DNA of 13,992 bases from JBDNIO01 sp041688215 (GTDB lineage Bacteria; Pseudomonadota; Gammaproteobacteria; Nevskiales; Salinisphaeraceae): assembly GCA_041688215.1 (NCBI GenBank), contig JBDNIO010000061.1, forward strand, positions 1 through 13,992. Direction: 5' to 3'. The translations under genes and the position numbers were made by a program. Shown piece by piece: positions 7,036-13,644 of the stretch (positions are counted from its first letter, which is position 1; every line of letters starts with the position of its first letter). A model generated the notes under the pieces. The model was not told the DNA's origin and searched no databases. It worked only from the letters and a program-made list of their open reading frames with translations.

Positions 7036-8577
7036 TTACCAGGTATGTGTCTCTTTGAATTCTTTCAAAGCGGCCGTAAGGCCAGACTGAATTTCGTCAG
7101 AGTAATCGCCGGATTCGTTAATGGTATCCAGCAGTTTCTGCTGATCGGATTCCATGTACTGGTGCAGCGCAGTTTCGAAGTCGACGATTTTCTTCGTGTC
7201 GACGTCTTCGAGAAAACCCTTCTCGGCTGCGTACAGGGACACGGCCATTAGCGCGACGGACAGCGGCGAATACTGGTGCTGCTTCATCAGCTCGGTAACC
7301 CGCTCGCCGTGCTCCAACTGCTTACGCGTGGCTTCGTCCAGATCGGAGGCGAACTGCGCGAACGCGGCCAGCTCACGATACTGGGCCAGCGCCAGGCGGA
7401 TACCGCCGCCGAGCTTCTTAATAATCTTGGTCTGCGCCGAACCACCCACTCGCGACACCGACAAACCGGCGTTTACAGCCGGGCGGATACCGGCGTTGAA
7501 CATGTCCGATTCCAGGTAAATCTGACCATCGGTAATGGAGATCACGTTGGTCGGCACGAACGCGGATACGTCACCCGCTTGGGTTTCGATGATCGGCAGC
7601 GCGGTAAGCGAGCCGGTCTTGCCCTTGACCTTGCCGTCGGTAAGCTTTTCAACGTAATCGGCGTTAATGCGCGAAGCGCGTTCCAGCAAGCGTGAATGCA
7701 GGTAGAACACGTCGCCGGGGTAAGCTTCACGACCCGGGGGACGACGCAGCAACAGGGAGATTTGACGGTAGGCTACGGCCTGTTTCGACAAATCGTCATA
7801 AATAATCAGCGCGTCTTCGCCTTTATCACGGAAATACTCGCCCATGGCGCAACCGGCGTAAGGGGCGATGTATTGCAGTGCGGGCGGAATCGAAGCGCCG
7901 GCGGCCACCACAATGGTATGGTCCATCGCGCCTTCTTCTTCGAGCTTACGCACAACGTTGGCAATCGAGGAGTTCTTCTGCCCGATGGCCACGTAAATGC
8001 ACTTAATGCCCGTGCCTTTCTGGTTGATGATGGTGTCGATCGCAATCGCGCTTTTACCGGTTTGGCGGTCACCAATAATCAACTCACGCTGGCCGCGGCC
8101 GACGGGAATCATGGCGTCGATGGATTTCAAACCGGTTTGTACCGGCTGGTCCACCGATTGGCGCTCAATAACGCCCGGCGCGACTTTTTCAATCGGGGAT
8201 GTTTGCTTGGCGTCTATATCGCCTTTGCCATCCAGCGGTATGCCCAGCGGGCCAACCACGCGACCGAGCATTTCTTCACCCACCGGCACTTCCAGAATGC
8301 GGCCGGTGGTTTTCACCTCGTCGCCTTCGGAAATATGGATGTACTCGCCCATGAGCACAGCGCCCACGGAGTCGCGCTCCAGGTTCAAAGCCAAGCCATA
8401 GGTGCCGCCGGGGAATTCCAGCATTTCACCGGACTGGCAATCGGCCAAGCCGTGAATGCGGGCAATACCGTCAGCCAGGCTGACGACGGTGCCAACATTG
8501 CGCGCTTCGGTTATGGATTCAAAATCCGAAATCCGTTTTTTAATCAGGTCGGATATTTCGGCACTGTTAAGTTGCAT
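7036..8577 (-). CDS. atpA: F1Fo ATP synthase alpha subunit
   Basis: Alpha holds the non-catalytic nucleotide sites of F1 and supplies the arginine finger to beta. The 513 residues equal the E. coli length. The P-loop GDRQTGKS is at 169-176, the arginine finger falls at Arg376 in GLSVSRVGG, and the N-terminal residues MQLNSAEISDLIKKRI form the segment that binds delta. ALIIYDDLSKQAVAYRQ near 256-272 covers the Walker B region. The start has GAGGA at 8584-8588, 6 bp upstream. The 84-bp gap to atpH includes a GC palindrome around GCGCCGGCGC and AT-rich partial repeats of TTAAATT, longer than the join to atpG but with no feature I can name. Confidence 0.98.
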   Translation of the reverse strand: MQLNSAEISDLIKKRISDFESITEARNVGTVVSLADGIARIHGLADCQSGEMLEFPGGTYGLALNLERDSVGAVLMGEYIHISEGDEVKTTGRILEVPVGEEMLGRVVGPLGIPLDGKGDIDAKQTSPIEKVAPGVIERQSVDQPVQTGLKSIDAMIPVGRGQRELIIGDRQTGKSAIAIDTIINQKGTGIKCIYVAIGQKNSSIANVVRKLEEEGAMDHTIVVAAGASIPPALQYIAPYAGCAMGEYFRDKGEDALIIYDDLSKQAVAYRQISLLLRRPPGREAYPGDVFYLHSRLLERASRINADYVEKLTDGKVKGKTGSLTALPIIETQAGDVSAFVPTNVISITDGQIYLESDMFNAGIRPAVNAGLSVSRVGGSAQTKIIKKLGGGIRLALAQYRELAAFAQFASDLDEATRKQLEHGERVTELMKQHQYSPLSVALMAVSLYAAEKGFLEDVDTKKIVDFETALHQYMESDQQKLLDTINESGDYSDEIQSGLTAALKEFKETHTW

Positions 8578-8661
8578 ACCTTTTCCTCGGTGTCCTTTTG
8601 CGCCGGCGCCGCGTGGCTGGCGTTCAATAATTAAATTAGGGCTTAAATTTAGTGGCTTAGA

Positions 8662-9210
8662 TTAATGGGCTAACGTTTGTTGCATGCGTGCTAAGGACGC
8701 ACGCAATGAACCGTCGATAACCAGATCGCCCGCGCGCACCACCAACCCGCCGATCAACTCGGCGTCGGTAACACAACTCAGGCTAATCTCGCGCTTCAGA
8801 CGGTTTTTTAATGACTTGGTAATCTGCTCTTGCTGCGCCTGGCCTAGCTCGACCGCGGAGGTGATTTCCACATCAACACGATCCTCGGCTTTGGCCCGCA
8901 GGTCTTCATACTGCGCTGCAATCTCTGAGGCGACTGACAGGCGTTCGTTTTCGGCCAGCAGCTTCACCAGATTCGCGCCGCTGTTGTTCAGGCCCTGGTT
9001 ATCGCCATGGCCGGCGATTTCGATTATCGCCTGCGCCAGTGTCTCGGTAGCGACATTGGGATTGCCGATCAGCACGGCCACATCTTTATTGCCGACGATG
9101 GCCGAGAGATTGGCTAGCGCTTCAGACCATTCGGCCATGTGCCCATTATCCTGAGCCAGCTCGAACAGCGCCTCAGCGTAGGGTCGTGCGATGGTGCGCA
9201 ACTCCGCCAT
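8662..9210 (-). CDS. atpH: F1Fo ATP synthase delta subunit
   Basis: Delta (OSCP equivalent) sits on top of F1 and joins it to the b-subunit stator. The 182 residues are near the family norm (E. coli 177). The N-terminal helical domain opens with the family pattern TIARPYAEALFELA, and the C-terminal region has the conserved block DAELIGGLVVRAGDLVIDGSLRASLARM. The ATG overlaps by one base (TGATG) the stop of a 92-codon frame in the element upstream. The ribosome site is a run of GGGGG that belongs to that element's terminal repeat, so translation of delta appears to depend on element sequence. In most bacteria atpF and atpH are only a few bases apart; here they are separated by 274 bp. Confidence 0.97.
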   Translation of the reverse strand: MAELRTIARPYAEALFELAQDNGHMAEWSEALANLSAIVGNKDVAVLIGNPNVATETLAQAIIEIAGHGDNQGLNNSGANLVKLLAENERLSVASEIAAQYEDLRAKAEDRVDVEITSAVELGQAQQEQITKSLKNRLKREISLSCVTDAELIGGLVVRAGDLVIDGSLRASLARMQQTLAH

Positions 9211-9488
9211 CAGTGAGCCCCCAAGCTACTCATGCACGACCGCGCCGGAGTCTTTGCGCGCGTCTGGCAAGGAATGAGGAGAGAAGTCTGCTCGCTGAAA
9301 ACGAATGACGAATGGCGCAGTCCAGATGCGCGCAAAGTCCCGGCCCCGAAGGGGTTTGGCCCAAAAAGTTCGGCTGCCGCGTTGCCCAGCTTGACCGTGG
9401 TACCTGCCACAGCGCTACGCTGGCCGCCTTGCATCCAAACTTTTTGGGACACAAACGCGGTTCGCGCATGAGTAGCTTGGAGGCTCAT
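9210..9488 (-). CDS. Open frame bridging atpF and atpH, possibly translated, unknown
   Basis: A 92-codon frame runs the full length of the atpF-atpH spacer. Its ATG overlaps the atpF stop (ATGA, 9485-9488) and its TGA overlaps the atpH start (TGATG, 9208-9212). I recognise no family, domain or membrane segment, and it consists entirely of the inverted-repeat element, so it is more likely a by-product of the element than a conserved protein. It has no separate ribosome site; expression would rely on coupling to atpF. Translation through the spacer could limit Rho-dependent polarity and pass ribosomes on to atpH, which is inference. Confidence 0.25.
   Translation of the reverse strand: MSLQATHARTAFVSQKVWMQGGQRSAVAGTTVKLGNAAAELFGPNPFGAGTLRASGLRHSSFVFSEQTSLLIPCQTRAKTPARSCMSSLGAH
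9214..9487. mobile_element. 274-bp MITE-like element with 22-bp terminal inverted repeats between atpF and atpH
   Basis: The outer arms 9214-9235 and 9466-9487 are inverted repeats matching at 21 of 22 positions, with imperfect extension inward (ACCGCG near 9239-9244 and CGCGGT near 9456-9461). Nested inside are a perfect 11-bp pair, CCCAAAAAGTT at 9360-9370 and AACTTTTTGGG at 9438-9448, the hairpin CCCC-GAA-GGGG at 9344-9354, and GTGG/CCAC around GTACC near 9397-9410. No transposase is encoded and no clear target duplication is visible. The right arm includes the atpF stop codon and the left arm supplies the region just before atpH. The structure fits a non-autonomous element or large REP-like composite; its mobility is inferred. 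Confidence 0.7.
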
Positions 9489-9958
9489 CGTATTTCCGCA
9501 ATCAGGTTATCGATGATGTCGTTATGCGCGTCAGCATCAATCTCGCGCTTGAGAATCTGCTCGGCGCCCACCACGGCCAACTTGCCAACTTCCTTGCGCA
9601 GCTCGTCCTTGGCGTGCGACACGGATTGCTTAATCTCGTCACGCGCAGCCTCGACCAGACGCTCACCCTCGGTACGCGCTTCCTCGCGCGAACGTTCGAT
9701 GGTGTCGTTGGCCTGCTTGTTGGCATTGTTCAGGATTTCCAGGGCCTGCTCGCGGGTTTCCTTGAGCATGGCCTCGGCTTTGGCGGTGGCTTCGTTAAGT
9801 TCACGCGCGCCTTTTTCCGCCGCAGCCAGGCCATCGGCAATCCGCTTCTGGCGGTCGGCCATGGCAGCCACAATCGGCGGCCATATAAACTTCATCGTGA
9901 CCCAGATGAGGACCCCGAACACGATCATCTGGCCCAGCAGGGTGGCGTTAATGCTCAT
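9485..9958 (-). CDS. atpF: F1Fo ATP synthase b subunit
   Basis: Subunit b forms the dimeric peripheral stalk that holds F1 against Fo. The 157 residues are typical (E. coli 156). A single N-terminal membrane segment (about residues 5-28, LLGQMIVFGVLIWVTMKFIWPPI) is followed by a long charged Ala/Glu/Lys-rich helix (about 35-145), the expected coiled-coil stalk, and a C-terminal delta-binding part. The start has AGGAG at 9965-9969, 6 bp upstream, in a TTTTTAGGAG leader nearly identical to that of atpE. Its TGA stop lies inside the terminal repeat of the 274-bp element, so the element may have replaced the original 3' end by a base or two without evident harm. Confidence 0.97.
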   Translation of the reverse strand: MSINATLLGQMIVFGVLIWVTMKFIWPPIVAAMADRQKRIADGLAAAEKGARELNEATAKAEAMLKETREQALEILNNANKQANDTIERSREEARTEGERLVEAARDEIKQSVSHAKDELRKEVGKLAVVGAEQILKREIDADAHNDIIDNLIAEIR

Positions 9959-9998
9959 CCCAAACTCCTAAAAACAGGTTGCGGTGCAAAAACCAGAT

Positions 9999-10262
9999 TT
10001 AACCGGCGGCCTGCAGGGCGCTGACAAACGGGTTGGCGAAGGTGAAGAACAGCGCAATACCCACACCGATCATGGCCACCGCGTCCAGCAGGCCGGCGAT
10101 CAGGAACATGCGACCGGTTAACATCGGCGCCATTTCCGGCTGACGTGCAATACCTTCAAGGAACTTGCCACCCAAAAGGCCAAAGCCTATCGCGGTACCG
10201 GCAGCACCCAAGCCAATCAAAAGGCCTACGGCCACAGCGGTTAAAGCAATTACCATTTCCAT
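9999..10262 (-). CDS. atpE: F1Fo ATP synthase c subunit (proton-binding ring)
   Basis: Subunit c forms the rotating membrane ring of Fo. The 87-residue hydrophobic protein has two transmembrane helices (about 5-34 and 52-80) joined by the polar loop ARQPE at 39-43 that contacts gamma and epsilon. Helix 1 has the Gly/Ala-rich packing run GLGAAGTAIGFGLLGGKFLEG. The ion-binding carboxylate is Asp60 in AGLLDAVAM, and the residues of Na+-type rings (Glu plus Gln) are not seen, so proton coupling is expected. The first of two close ATGs is chosen because AGGAGAG at 10268-10274 lies 5 bp before it. It is preceded by a 70-bp gap after atpB that contains a strong ribosome site, fitting the need for many copies of c. 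Confidence 0.97.
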   Translation of the reverse strand: MEMVIALTAVAVGLLIGLGAAGTAIGFGLLGGKFLEGIARQPEMAPMLTGRMFLIAGLLDAVAMIGVGIALFFTFANPFVSALQAAG

Positions 10263-10332
10263 CTCTACTCTCCTAAAAAATAACGCTTCTTAAACACAAC
10301 GGAACAATTAAAAATGACGAACTGCGAAACGC

Positions 10333-11184
10333 CTAATGGCCTTCGGTTTCGTGCGCCATACTCAGATACACAATGGTCAACATCATAAAAATATAAGCCT
10401 GCAGGGTGACGATCAGAATATGGAAGATCGCCCAGGCGGAACCCAAAATCAGGTGCGCTGCAAACAGCGGAATCGTCAGCAGCGAGAACCCCGCGTCGAG
10501 CGTAAACAGCGCAATCAGAATGAACAGCAGCTCGCCCGCGTACAGGTTGCCAAACAACCGCAACGACAGCGAAATGGGCTTGGCCAACTCTTCCACCAGT
10601 TTCAGCGGCACGTTGAACCAGAACATCCACCACGGGAACGGGTGGGTTAAGAACTCTTTAAGATAGCCCCAACCGCCCTTGATCTTGATGGAATAGAAAA
10701 TGACCATCGCGAATACTGTCAGCGACATGCCGAAGGTGAGGTTCGGGTCGGTGGTTGGCACCACTTTCAAGTAGTCGATACCGATCATTTGGCCCAGCGC
10801 AGGCAGCGCATCCACCGGCACCAAATCCATCAGGTTCATAAAGAACACCCAGACGAAAATAGTTAACGCCAACGGCGCGACCAGTCTGCTTTTACCGTGA
10901 AATATGTCGCGCACCTGGCTATCGACAAATTCCACCATCATCTCAACAAAGTTCTGGATGCCGCCGGGCTTGCCTGCGGTAGCGCCACGGGTACCGGCCC
11001 AGAACAGACCGATAAACAACGCGCCGAGCGCGATCGCGAAACCCAGGCTGTCTACATGCAGCACCCAGAAACCTTCGGCATGGCTGTCGAAGCGCATGCT
11101 GGTCAGGTCGAATTTCAGGTTGGTCAGGTGGTGACCGATGTACTGGCTTACGCCCTCGCCCCCACCCTGTTCTTCGCTGGCCAT
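10333..11184 (-). CDS. atpB: F1Fo ATP synthase a subunit
   Basis: Subunit a forms the two proton half-channels next to the c-ring. The 283 residues exceed E. coli (271) slightly, with several hydrophobic segments. The essential Arg lies at 209 in ISLSLRLFGNLYAGE (E. coli Arg210), and the conserved Glu of AGE follows at 218. The C-terminal helix LIVTLQAYIFMMLTIVYLS is also standard. The N-terminus is polar (MASEEQGGGEG), then QYIGHHLTNL. The start has AAGGA about 10 bp upstream. It follows atpI by 45 bp. Nothing suggests a Na+-specific enzyme. Confidence 0.97.
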   Translation of the reverse strand: MASEEQGGGEGVSQYIGHHLTNLKFDLTSMRFDSHAEGFWVLHVDSLGFAIALGALFIGLFWAGTRGATAGKPGGIQNFVEMMVEFVDSQVRDIFHGKSRLVAPLALTIFVWVFFMNLMDLVPVDALPALGQMIGIDYLKVVPTTDPNLTFGMSLTVFAMVIFYSIKIKGGWGYLKEFLTHPFPWWMFWFNVPLKLVEELAKPISLSLRLFGNLYAGELLFILIALFTLDAGFSLLTIPLFAAHLILGSAWAIFHILIVTLQAYIFMMLTIVYLSMAHETEGH

Positions 11185-11229
11185 ATATTCCGGTATCCTT
11201 GGCTGCTAATCGTTGCTGCGCGCTGCTGA

Positions 11230-11604
11230 TTAGCGGTTCAGTTTCAGTGCCAGCCAGTAACAACTCAGGCAGGCGATGTATGTCATAATCAACGGCACAA
11301 ATTGTTTGCCGAACGTTAAGGCGGCTACCAGAAACAGGGTGGCGGTTAACACCAGCTTTCCCAGTTCTCCGGCTACCAGTGCCCGCCCCATGGCGCGGCT
11401 TGATAACTGTGCGCGTTCACTCCATAACCGCAAGGCAAAAAAAAGCCCCGGGGCTATGGCTATGCTCGCGCCAAACAGCGCGGCGTATCCGCTACGCGCG
11501 CTGTTTGCTAGCCACCAAATAATGGCGGCTACTAATCCGATGCTGAGTTGCGCGGCAAACAGGGCATAGGCCAGGTCCGCGCCGCGCAATTTGAGTTGCT
11601 TCAT
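11230..11604 (-). CDS. atpI: ATP synthase subunit I (AtpI, accessory)
   Basis: AtpI is a small membrane protein that heads many atp operons; it is not part of the final enzyme and is thought to help c-ring assembly or Mg2+ supply. The 124-residue protein has four hydrophobic stretches (roughly 10-32, 38-56, 72-92 and 97-117) and a basic start, MKQLKLRGADLAY. The family is poorly conserved, so the call rests on topology, size and position before atpB. The frame is open 21 codons further upstream to 11667, but that stretch is polar and non-conserved, so I take the ATG at 11604. GGGAT just upstream is the only Shine-Dalgarno candidate and belongs to an 11-bp tandem repeat. It is the first gene after the promoter at 11688-11716. 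Confidence 0.88.
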   Translation of the reverse strand: MKQLKLRGADLAYALFAAQLSIGLVAAIIWWLANSARSGYAALFGASIAIAPGLFFALRLWSERAQLSSRAMGRALVAGELGKLVLTATLFLVAALTFGKQFVPLIMTYIACLSCYWLALKLNR

Positions 11605-11608
11605 GGCT

Positions 11609-11630
11609 ATCCCATGGTAATCCCACGGTA
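11609..11630. repeat. Two tandem 11-bp units in the atpI leader
   Basis: ATCCCATGGTA and ATCCCACGGTA are adjacent, followed by a decayed third start, ATCTATGG. On the minus strand the unit supplies the GGGAT that may be the atpI ribosome site. It looks like a small local duplication. Confidence 0.6.
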
Positions 11631-11687
11631 ATCTATGGGCCTTGCTGTGGCTCGTAAATCCCCGCATGCCTCACTCAGCGGACGCAG

Positions 11688-11716
11688 ACTATAAAGAGCT
11701 CGGCTGGTTAGGTCAA
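11688..11716 (-). promoter_or_regulatory. Sigma70-type promoter for the atp operon
   Basis: On the minus strand, TTGACC (11711-11716) and TATAGT (11688-11693) are separated by exactly 17 bp. Each hexamer differs from consensus at one position. Transcription would start near 11681, giving a leader of about 77 nt before atpI. The site lies in the parB-atpI spacer, where the main atp promoter is expected. Confidence 0.8.
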
Positions 11717-11749
11717 TTATTTTGGAGGTAATTGTTGCGACGCAGCAAC
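11714..11749 (-). other. Inverted repeats between parB stop and atp promoter
   Basis: CAATTA/TAATTG (11714-11719 and 11729-11734) and GTTGC/GCAAC (11734-11738 and 11745-11749) form two small stems back to back, the first touching the -35 box of the atp promoter. No T-run follows, so an intrinsic parB terminator is not supported. The first pair could be an operator. Confidence 0.3.
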
Positions 11750-11761
11750 CTGTGTTCGCCG

Positions 11762-12622
11762 CTAATCAAGGCGTTTGATCAGGTCCTCGAGCAGGCCGCT
11801 GTCGCGGTATTCAATAACCACACGACCGCGCCCGCCCTTGCCGGGCTTGATGTTCACGGCCATGCCCAGACGCTCTGCCAGGCCTTGCTCAAGGCGCGTA
11901 ATCTTTGCGCTTTTGGCCGGTTTTGCCGGCGGCGGCGCGTCTCCGGAATTGGACGCCTTGACCAGACTTTCCGTTTGTCGCACCGACAGCGCGCGCGCAA
12001 CCACGATGCGCGCTAACGCCACGCGCTTGCCCGCCTCCGCACCCAGCAGCGCCCGGCCATGGCCCATTTCCAGCCTGCCTTGGCGCAAGAAGTCCTGAAT
12101 TTCTTCGTCCAGCTCGGTTAAACGCAACAGATTGGATACGGACGCGCGTGAACGGCCAATCGCATCGGCACACTGCTGGTGGGTCATTTTGCAATCGCTG
12201 ATCAAACGCTTGAGCGCAGTGGCCTCTTCCAGCGGATTCAGATCCTCGCGCTGGATGTTTTCGATCAGCGCCACTGCCATGGCGATGGCATCCGGCACAT
12301 CGCGCACCACCGCGGGTACCACTTCCAGGCCGGCAATTTTGGCCGCGCGCCAGCGGCGTTCGCCGGCGATGATTTCATATTGCTTGCCGACGGAACGCAC
12401 TACCAGCGGCTGCACGATGCCCTGGGTACGGATGGACTGCGCCAGGGATTCCAGCGCGTCGTCGTCCACGTGCGTGCGCGGCTGGTAACGGCCGGGCGTG
12501 AGTACGCCCAAAGCTAGCTCGCGCAACTCTCCGGCATCCGCGGCGCTGGCTGCATCCGGGCTCAGGTCGCCACCGAGCAGCGCATCAAGGCCTCGGCCCA
12601 ATCCACGTTTTTTAGCTGCCAT
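11762..12622 (-). CDS. parB: Chromosome-partitioning protein ParB (Spo0J family)
   Basis: ParB binds parS sites near the origin, spreads as a CTP-dependent clamp, loads SMC/MukB and activates ParA. The 286-residue protein shows all family parts: N-terminal KKRGLGRGLDALLGG (ParA-activating peptide), GERRWRAA at 87-94 and ENIQREDLNPLEEA at 121-134 in the CTP-binding domain, a helix-turn-helix at about 146-168 (MTHQQCADAIGRSRASVSNLLRL), a Pro/Ala/Lys linker and a C-terminal dimerisation region ending in SGLLEDLIKRLD. The frame is open 44 codons further upstream, but that stretch is encoded by the GTGAGGC repeats and is not family sequence; GGAGA at 12629-12633 fixes the start at 12622. It follows parA by 156 bp. 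The atp promoter lies just downstream. Confidence 0.97.
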   Translation of the reverse strand: MAAKKRGLGRGLDALLGGDLSPDAASAADAGELRELALGVLTPGRYQPRTHVDDDALESLAQSIRTQGIVQPLVVRSVGKQYEIIAGERRWRAAKIAGLEVVPAVVRDVPDAIAMAVALIENIQREDLNPLEEATALKRLISDCKMTHQQCADAIGRSRASVSNLLRLTELDEEIQDFLRQGRLEMGHGRALLGAEAGKRVALARIVVARALSVRQTESLVKASNSGDAPPPAKPAKSAKITRLEQGLAERLGMAVNIKPGKGGRGRVVIEYRDSGLLEDLIKRLD

Positions 12623-12628
12623 GTTGAT

Positions 12629-12633
12629 TCTCC
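12629..12633 (-). promoter_or_regulatory. parB ribosome binding site, abutting the heptamer array
   Basis: GGAGA lies 6 bp before the parB ATG and decides the start against the longer open frame. The first GTGAGGC unit begins at the very next base (12634), so the repeat reaches exactly to the ribosome site and no further. Confidence 0.75.
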
Positions 12634-12700
12634 GTGAGGCGTGAGGGGTGTAGTGTCGTTTCGTGAGGCGTGAGGCGGAGAAGAAAAAAAGAGGCCTCAC
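12634..12700. repeat. Heptamer repeat array GTGAGGC, parB side
   Basis: Units occur at 12634, 12641 (GTGAGGG), 12663 and 12670, with an inverted unit GCCTCAC at 12694-12700. TTCTCC at 12628-12633 and GGAGAA near 12676-12681 frame the direct units as an inverted pair. The stretch from 12701 to 12768 is unique sequence with no gene or signal I can identify. This is the left half of an inverted pair with 12769-12811. Confidence 0.85.
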
Positions 12701-12768
12701 GAGCGCGTCTCGGCTTCGTCGCAGAAAAAGCATACGATTCCAAGACGCAGCCAAGAACGTGTCTTACC

Positions 12769-12811
12769 GCCTCACTCCTCACGCCTCACGTACATCCGCC
12801 TTTCGCCTCAC
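12769..12811. repeat. Heptamer repeat array GCCTCAC, overlapping the parA 3' end
   Basis: Units lie at 12769, 12776 (TCCTCAC), 12783, 12798 (GCCTTTC) and 12805. TTACCGCCTCAC at the left edge and TACATCCGCCT inside match words of the array at 2536-2606. The units from 12779 onward are within the parA reading frame and encode its last ten or so residues. Confidence 0.88.
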
Positions 12812-13573
12812 GTTATTCCGATTCAAAACTTCCGCCGCTAATGCCTGATAAGCCTGCGCCCCGCTGGCGCTGGCATCGTATTCGATCGCCGGCAGGCCAT
12901 GGCTGGGCGCTTCGGCCAGACGTACGTTACGCGGGATAATTGTGTCGTAAACTTGCTCGCCAAAATGCGAAACCAGTTGCGACGAAACATCGCCCGACAG
13001 GCGATTACGCGGATCGTACATGGTGCGCAAAAGGCCTTCTATTTCCAGATTCGGGTTAATCACCGCGCGCACTTTTTCCACCGTGTCCAGCAAGGCGGAC
13101 AGCCCTTCCAGCGCATAGTATTCACACTGCATCGGAATCAGGATGCCCTGGCAGGCCGCAAGCGCATTCACGGTAAGCATGGATAACGCCGGCGGACAAT
13201 CCGCGATGATGTAGTCGAACCGGCTTTGCATATCACGCAGTGCTTCGGTCAAGGCCAGCTCGCCGCCGCGGCGCTGGCGCAAGCCCACTTCGGCAGCCGT
13301 CATATCGGCATTTGAGGGCAGCAAGTGAAACGCGCCGTCGCACACCGGCATTATTGCATCGGTAATTTGCCGTTCGCCCAGCAATACATCGCAGCCGGTT
13401 AGCTTGAGCGCGGCCTTGTCCACGCCTACGCCCATGCTGGCGTTGCCCTGGGCATCCATATCCACCAGCAACACGCGCTGGCCCGCCTGCGCAAGGCAGG
13501 CGGACAGATTCACGCTGGTAGTGGTTTTACCCACGCCCCCTTTTTGGTTCGCGACCGCGATCAGTTTTGCCAT
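12779..13573 (-). CDS. parA: Chromosome-partitioning ATPase ParA (Soj family)
   Basis: ParA is a nucleoid-bound Walker-type ATPase that moves ParB-parS complexes and segregates the origin. The protein has 264 residues, at the upper end of the usual 255-265. The deviant Walker A, KGGVGKTT, is at 11-18; DMDAQGNASMGVG (about 38-50) and the Walker B region YIIADCPPALSMLTVNAL follow, then CEYYALEGLSALLDTV and the C-terminal IPRNVRLAEAPSHGLPAIEYDASASGAQAY, all family landmarks. The natural end is around VLNRN; the last residues, VRRKADVREA, are encoded by heptamer repeats and look like a captured extension. The start MAKLIAVANQ is standard; the ribosome site is weak, and a possible -10 TAGAAT (13583-13588) lacks a good -35. 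parB follows. Confidence 0.97.
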   Translation of the reverse strand: MAKLIAVANQKGGVGKTTTSVNLSACLAQAGQRVLLVDMDAQGNASMGVGVDKAALKLTGCDVLLGERQITDAIMPVCDGAFHLLPSNADMTAAEVGLRQRRGGELALTEALRDMQSRFDYIIADCPPALSMLTVNALAACQGILIPMQCEYYALEGLSALLDTVEKVRAVINPNLEIEGLLRTMYDPRNRLSGDVSSQLVSHFGEQVYDTIIPRNVRLAEAPSHGLPAIEYDASASGAQAYQALAAEVLNRNNVRRKADVREA

Positions 13574-13644
13574 AGGCCGCGAATTCTAACCGATGACGGG
13601 CATCCAGCGTGATCTTTCATGGAACAACAGTTAACTTATGAACC

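Noticed and set aside
12623..12754. 44-residue N-terminal extension of ParB
   Set aside because: The extra residues are encoded by heptamer repeats (for example SASRLT and TPHASRRIN), are not ParB-like, and a good ribosome site stands before the internal ATG.
13611..13626. Possible parS site upstream of parA
   Set aside because: On the minus strand TGTTCCATGAAAGA resembles half sites of the TGTTNCACGTGAAACA consensus, but the central CG and the palindrome are missing.
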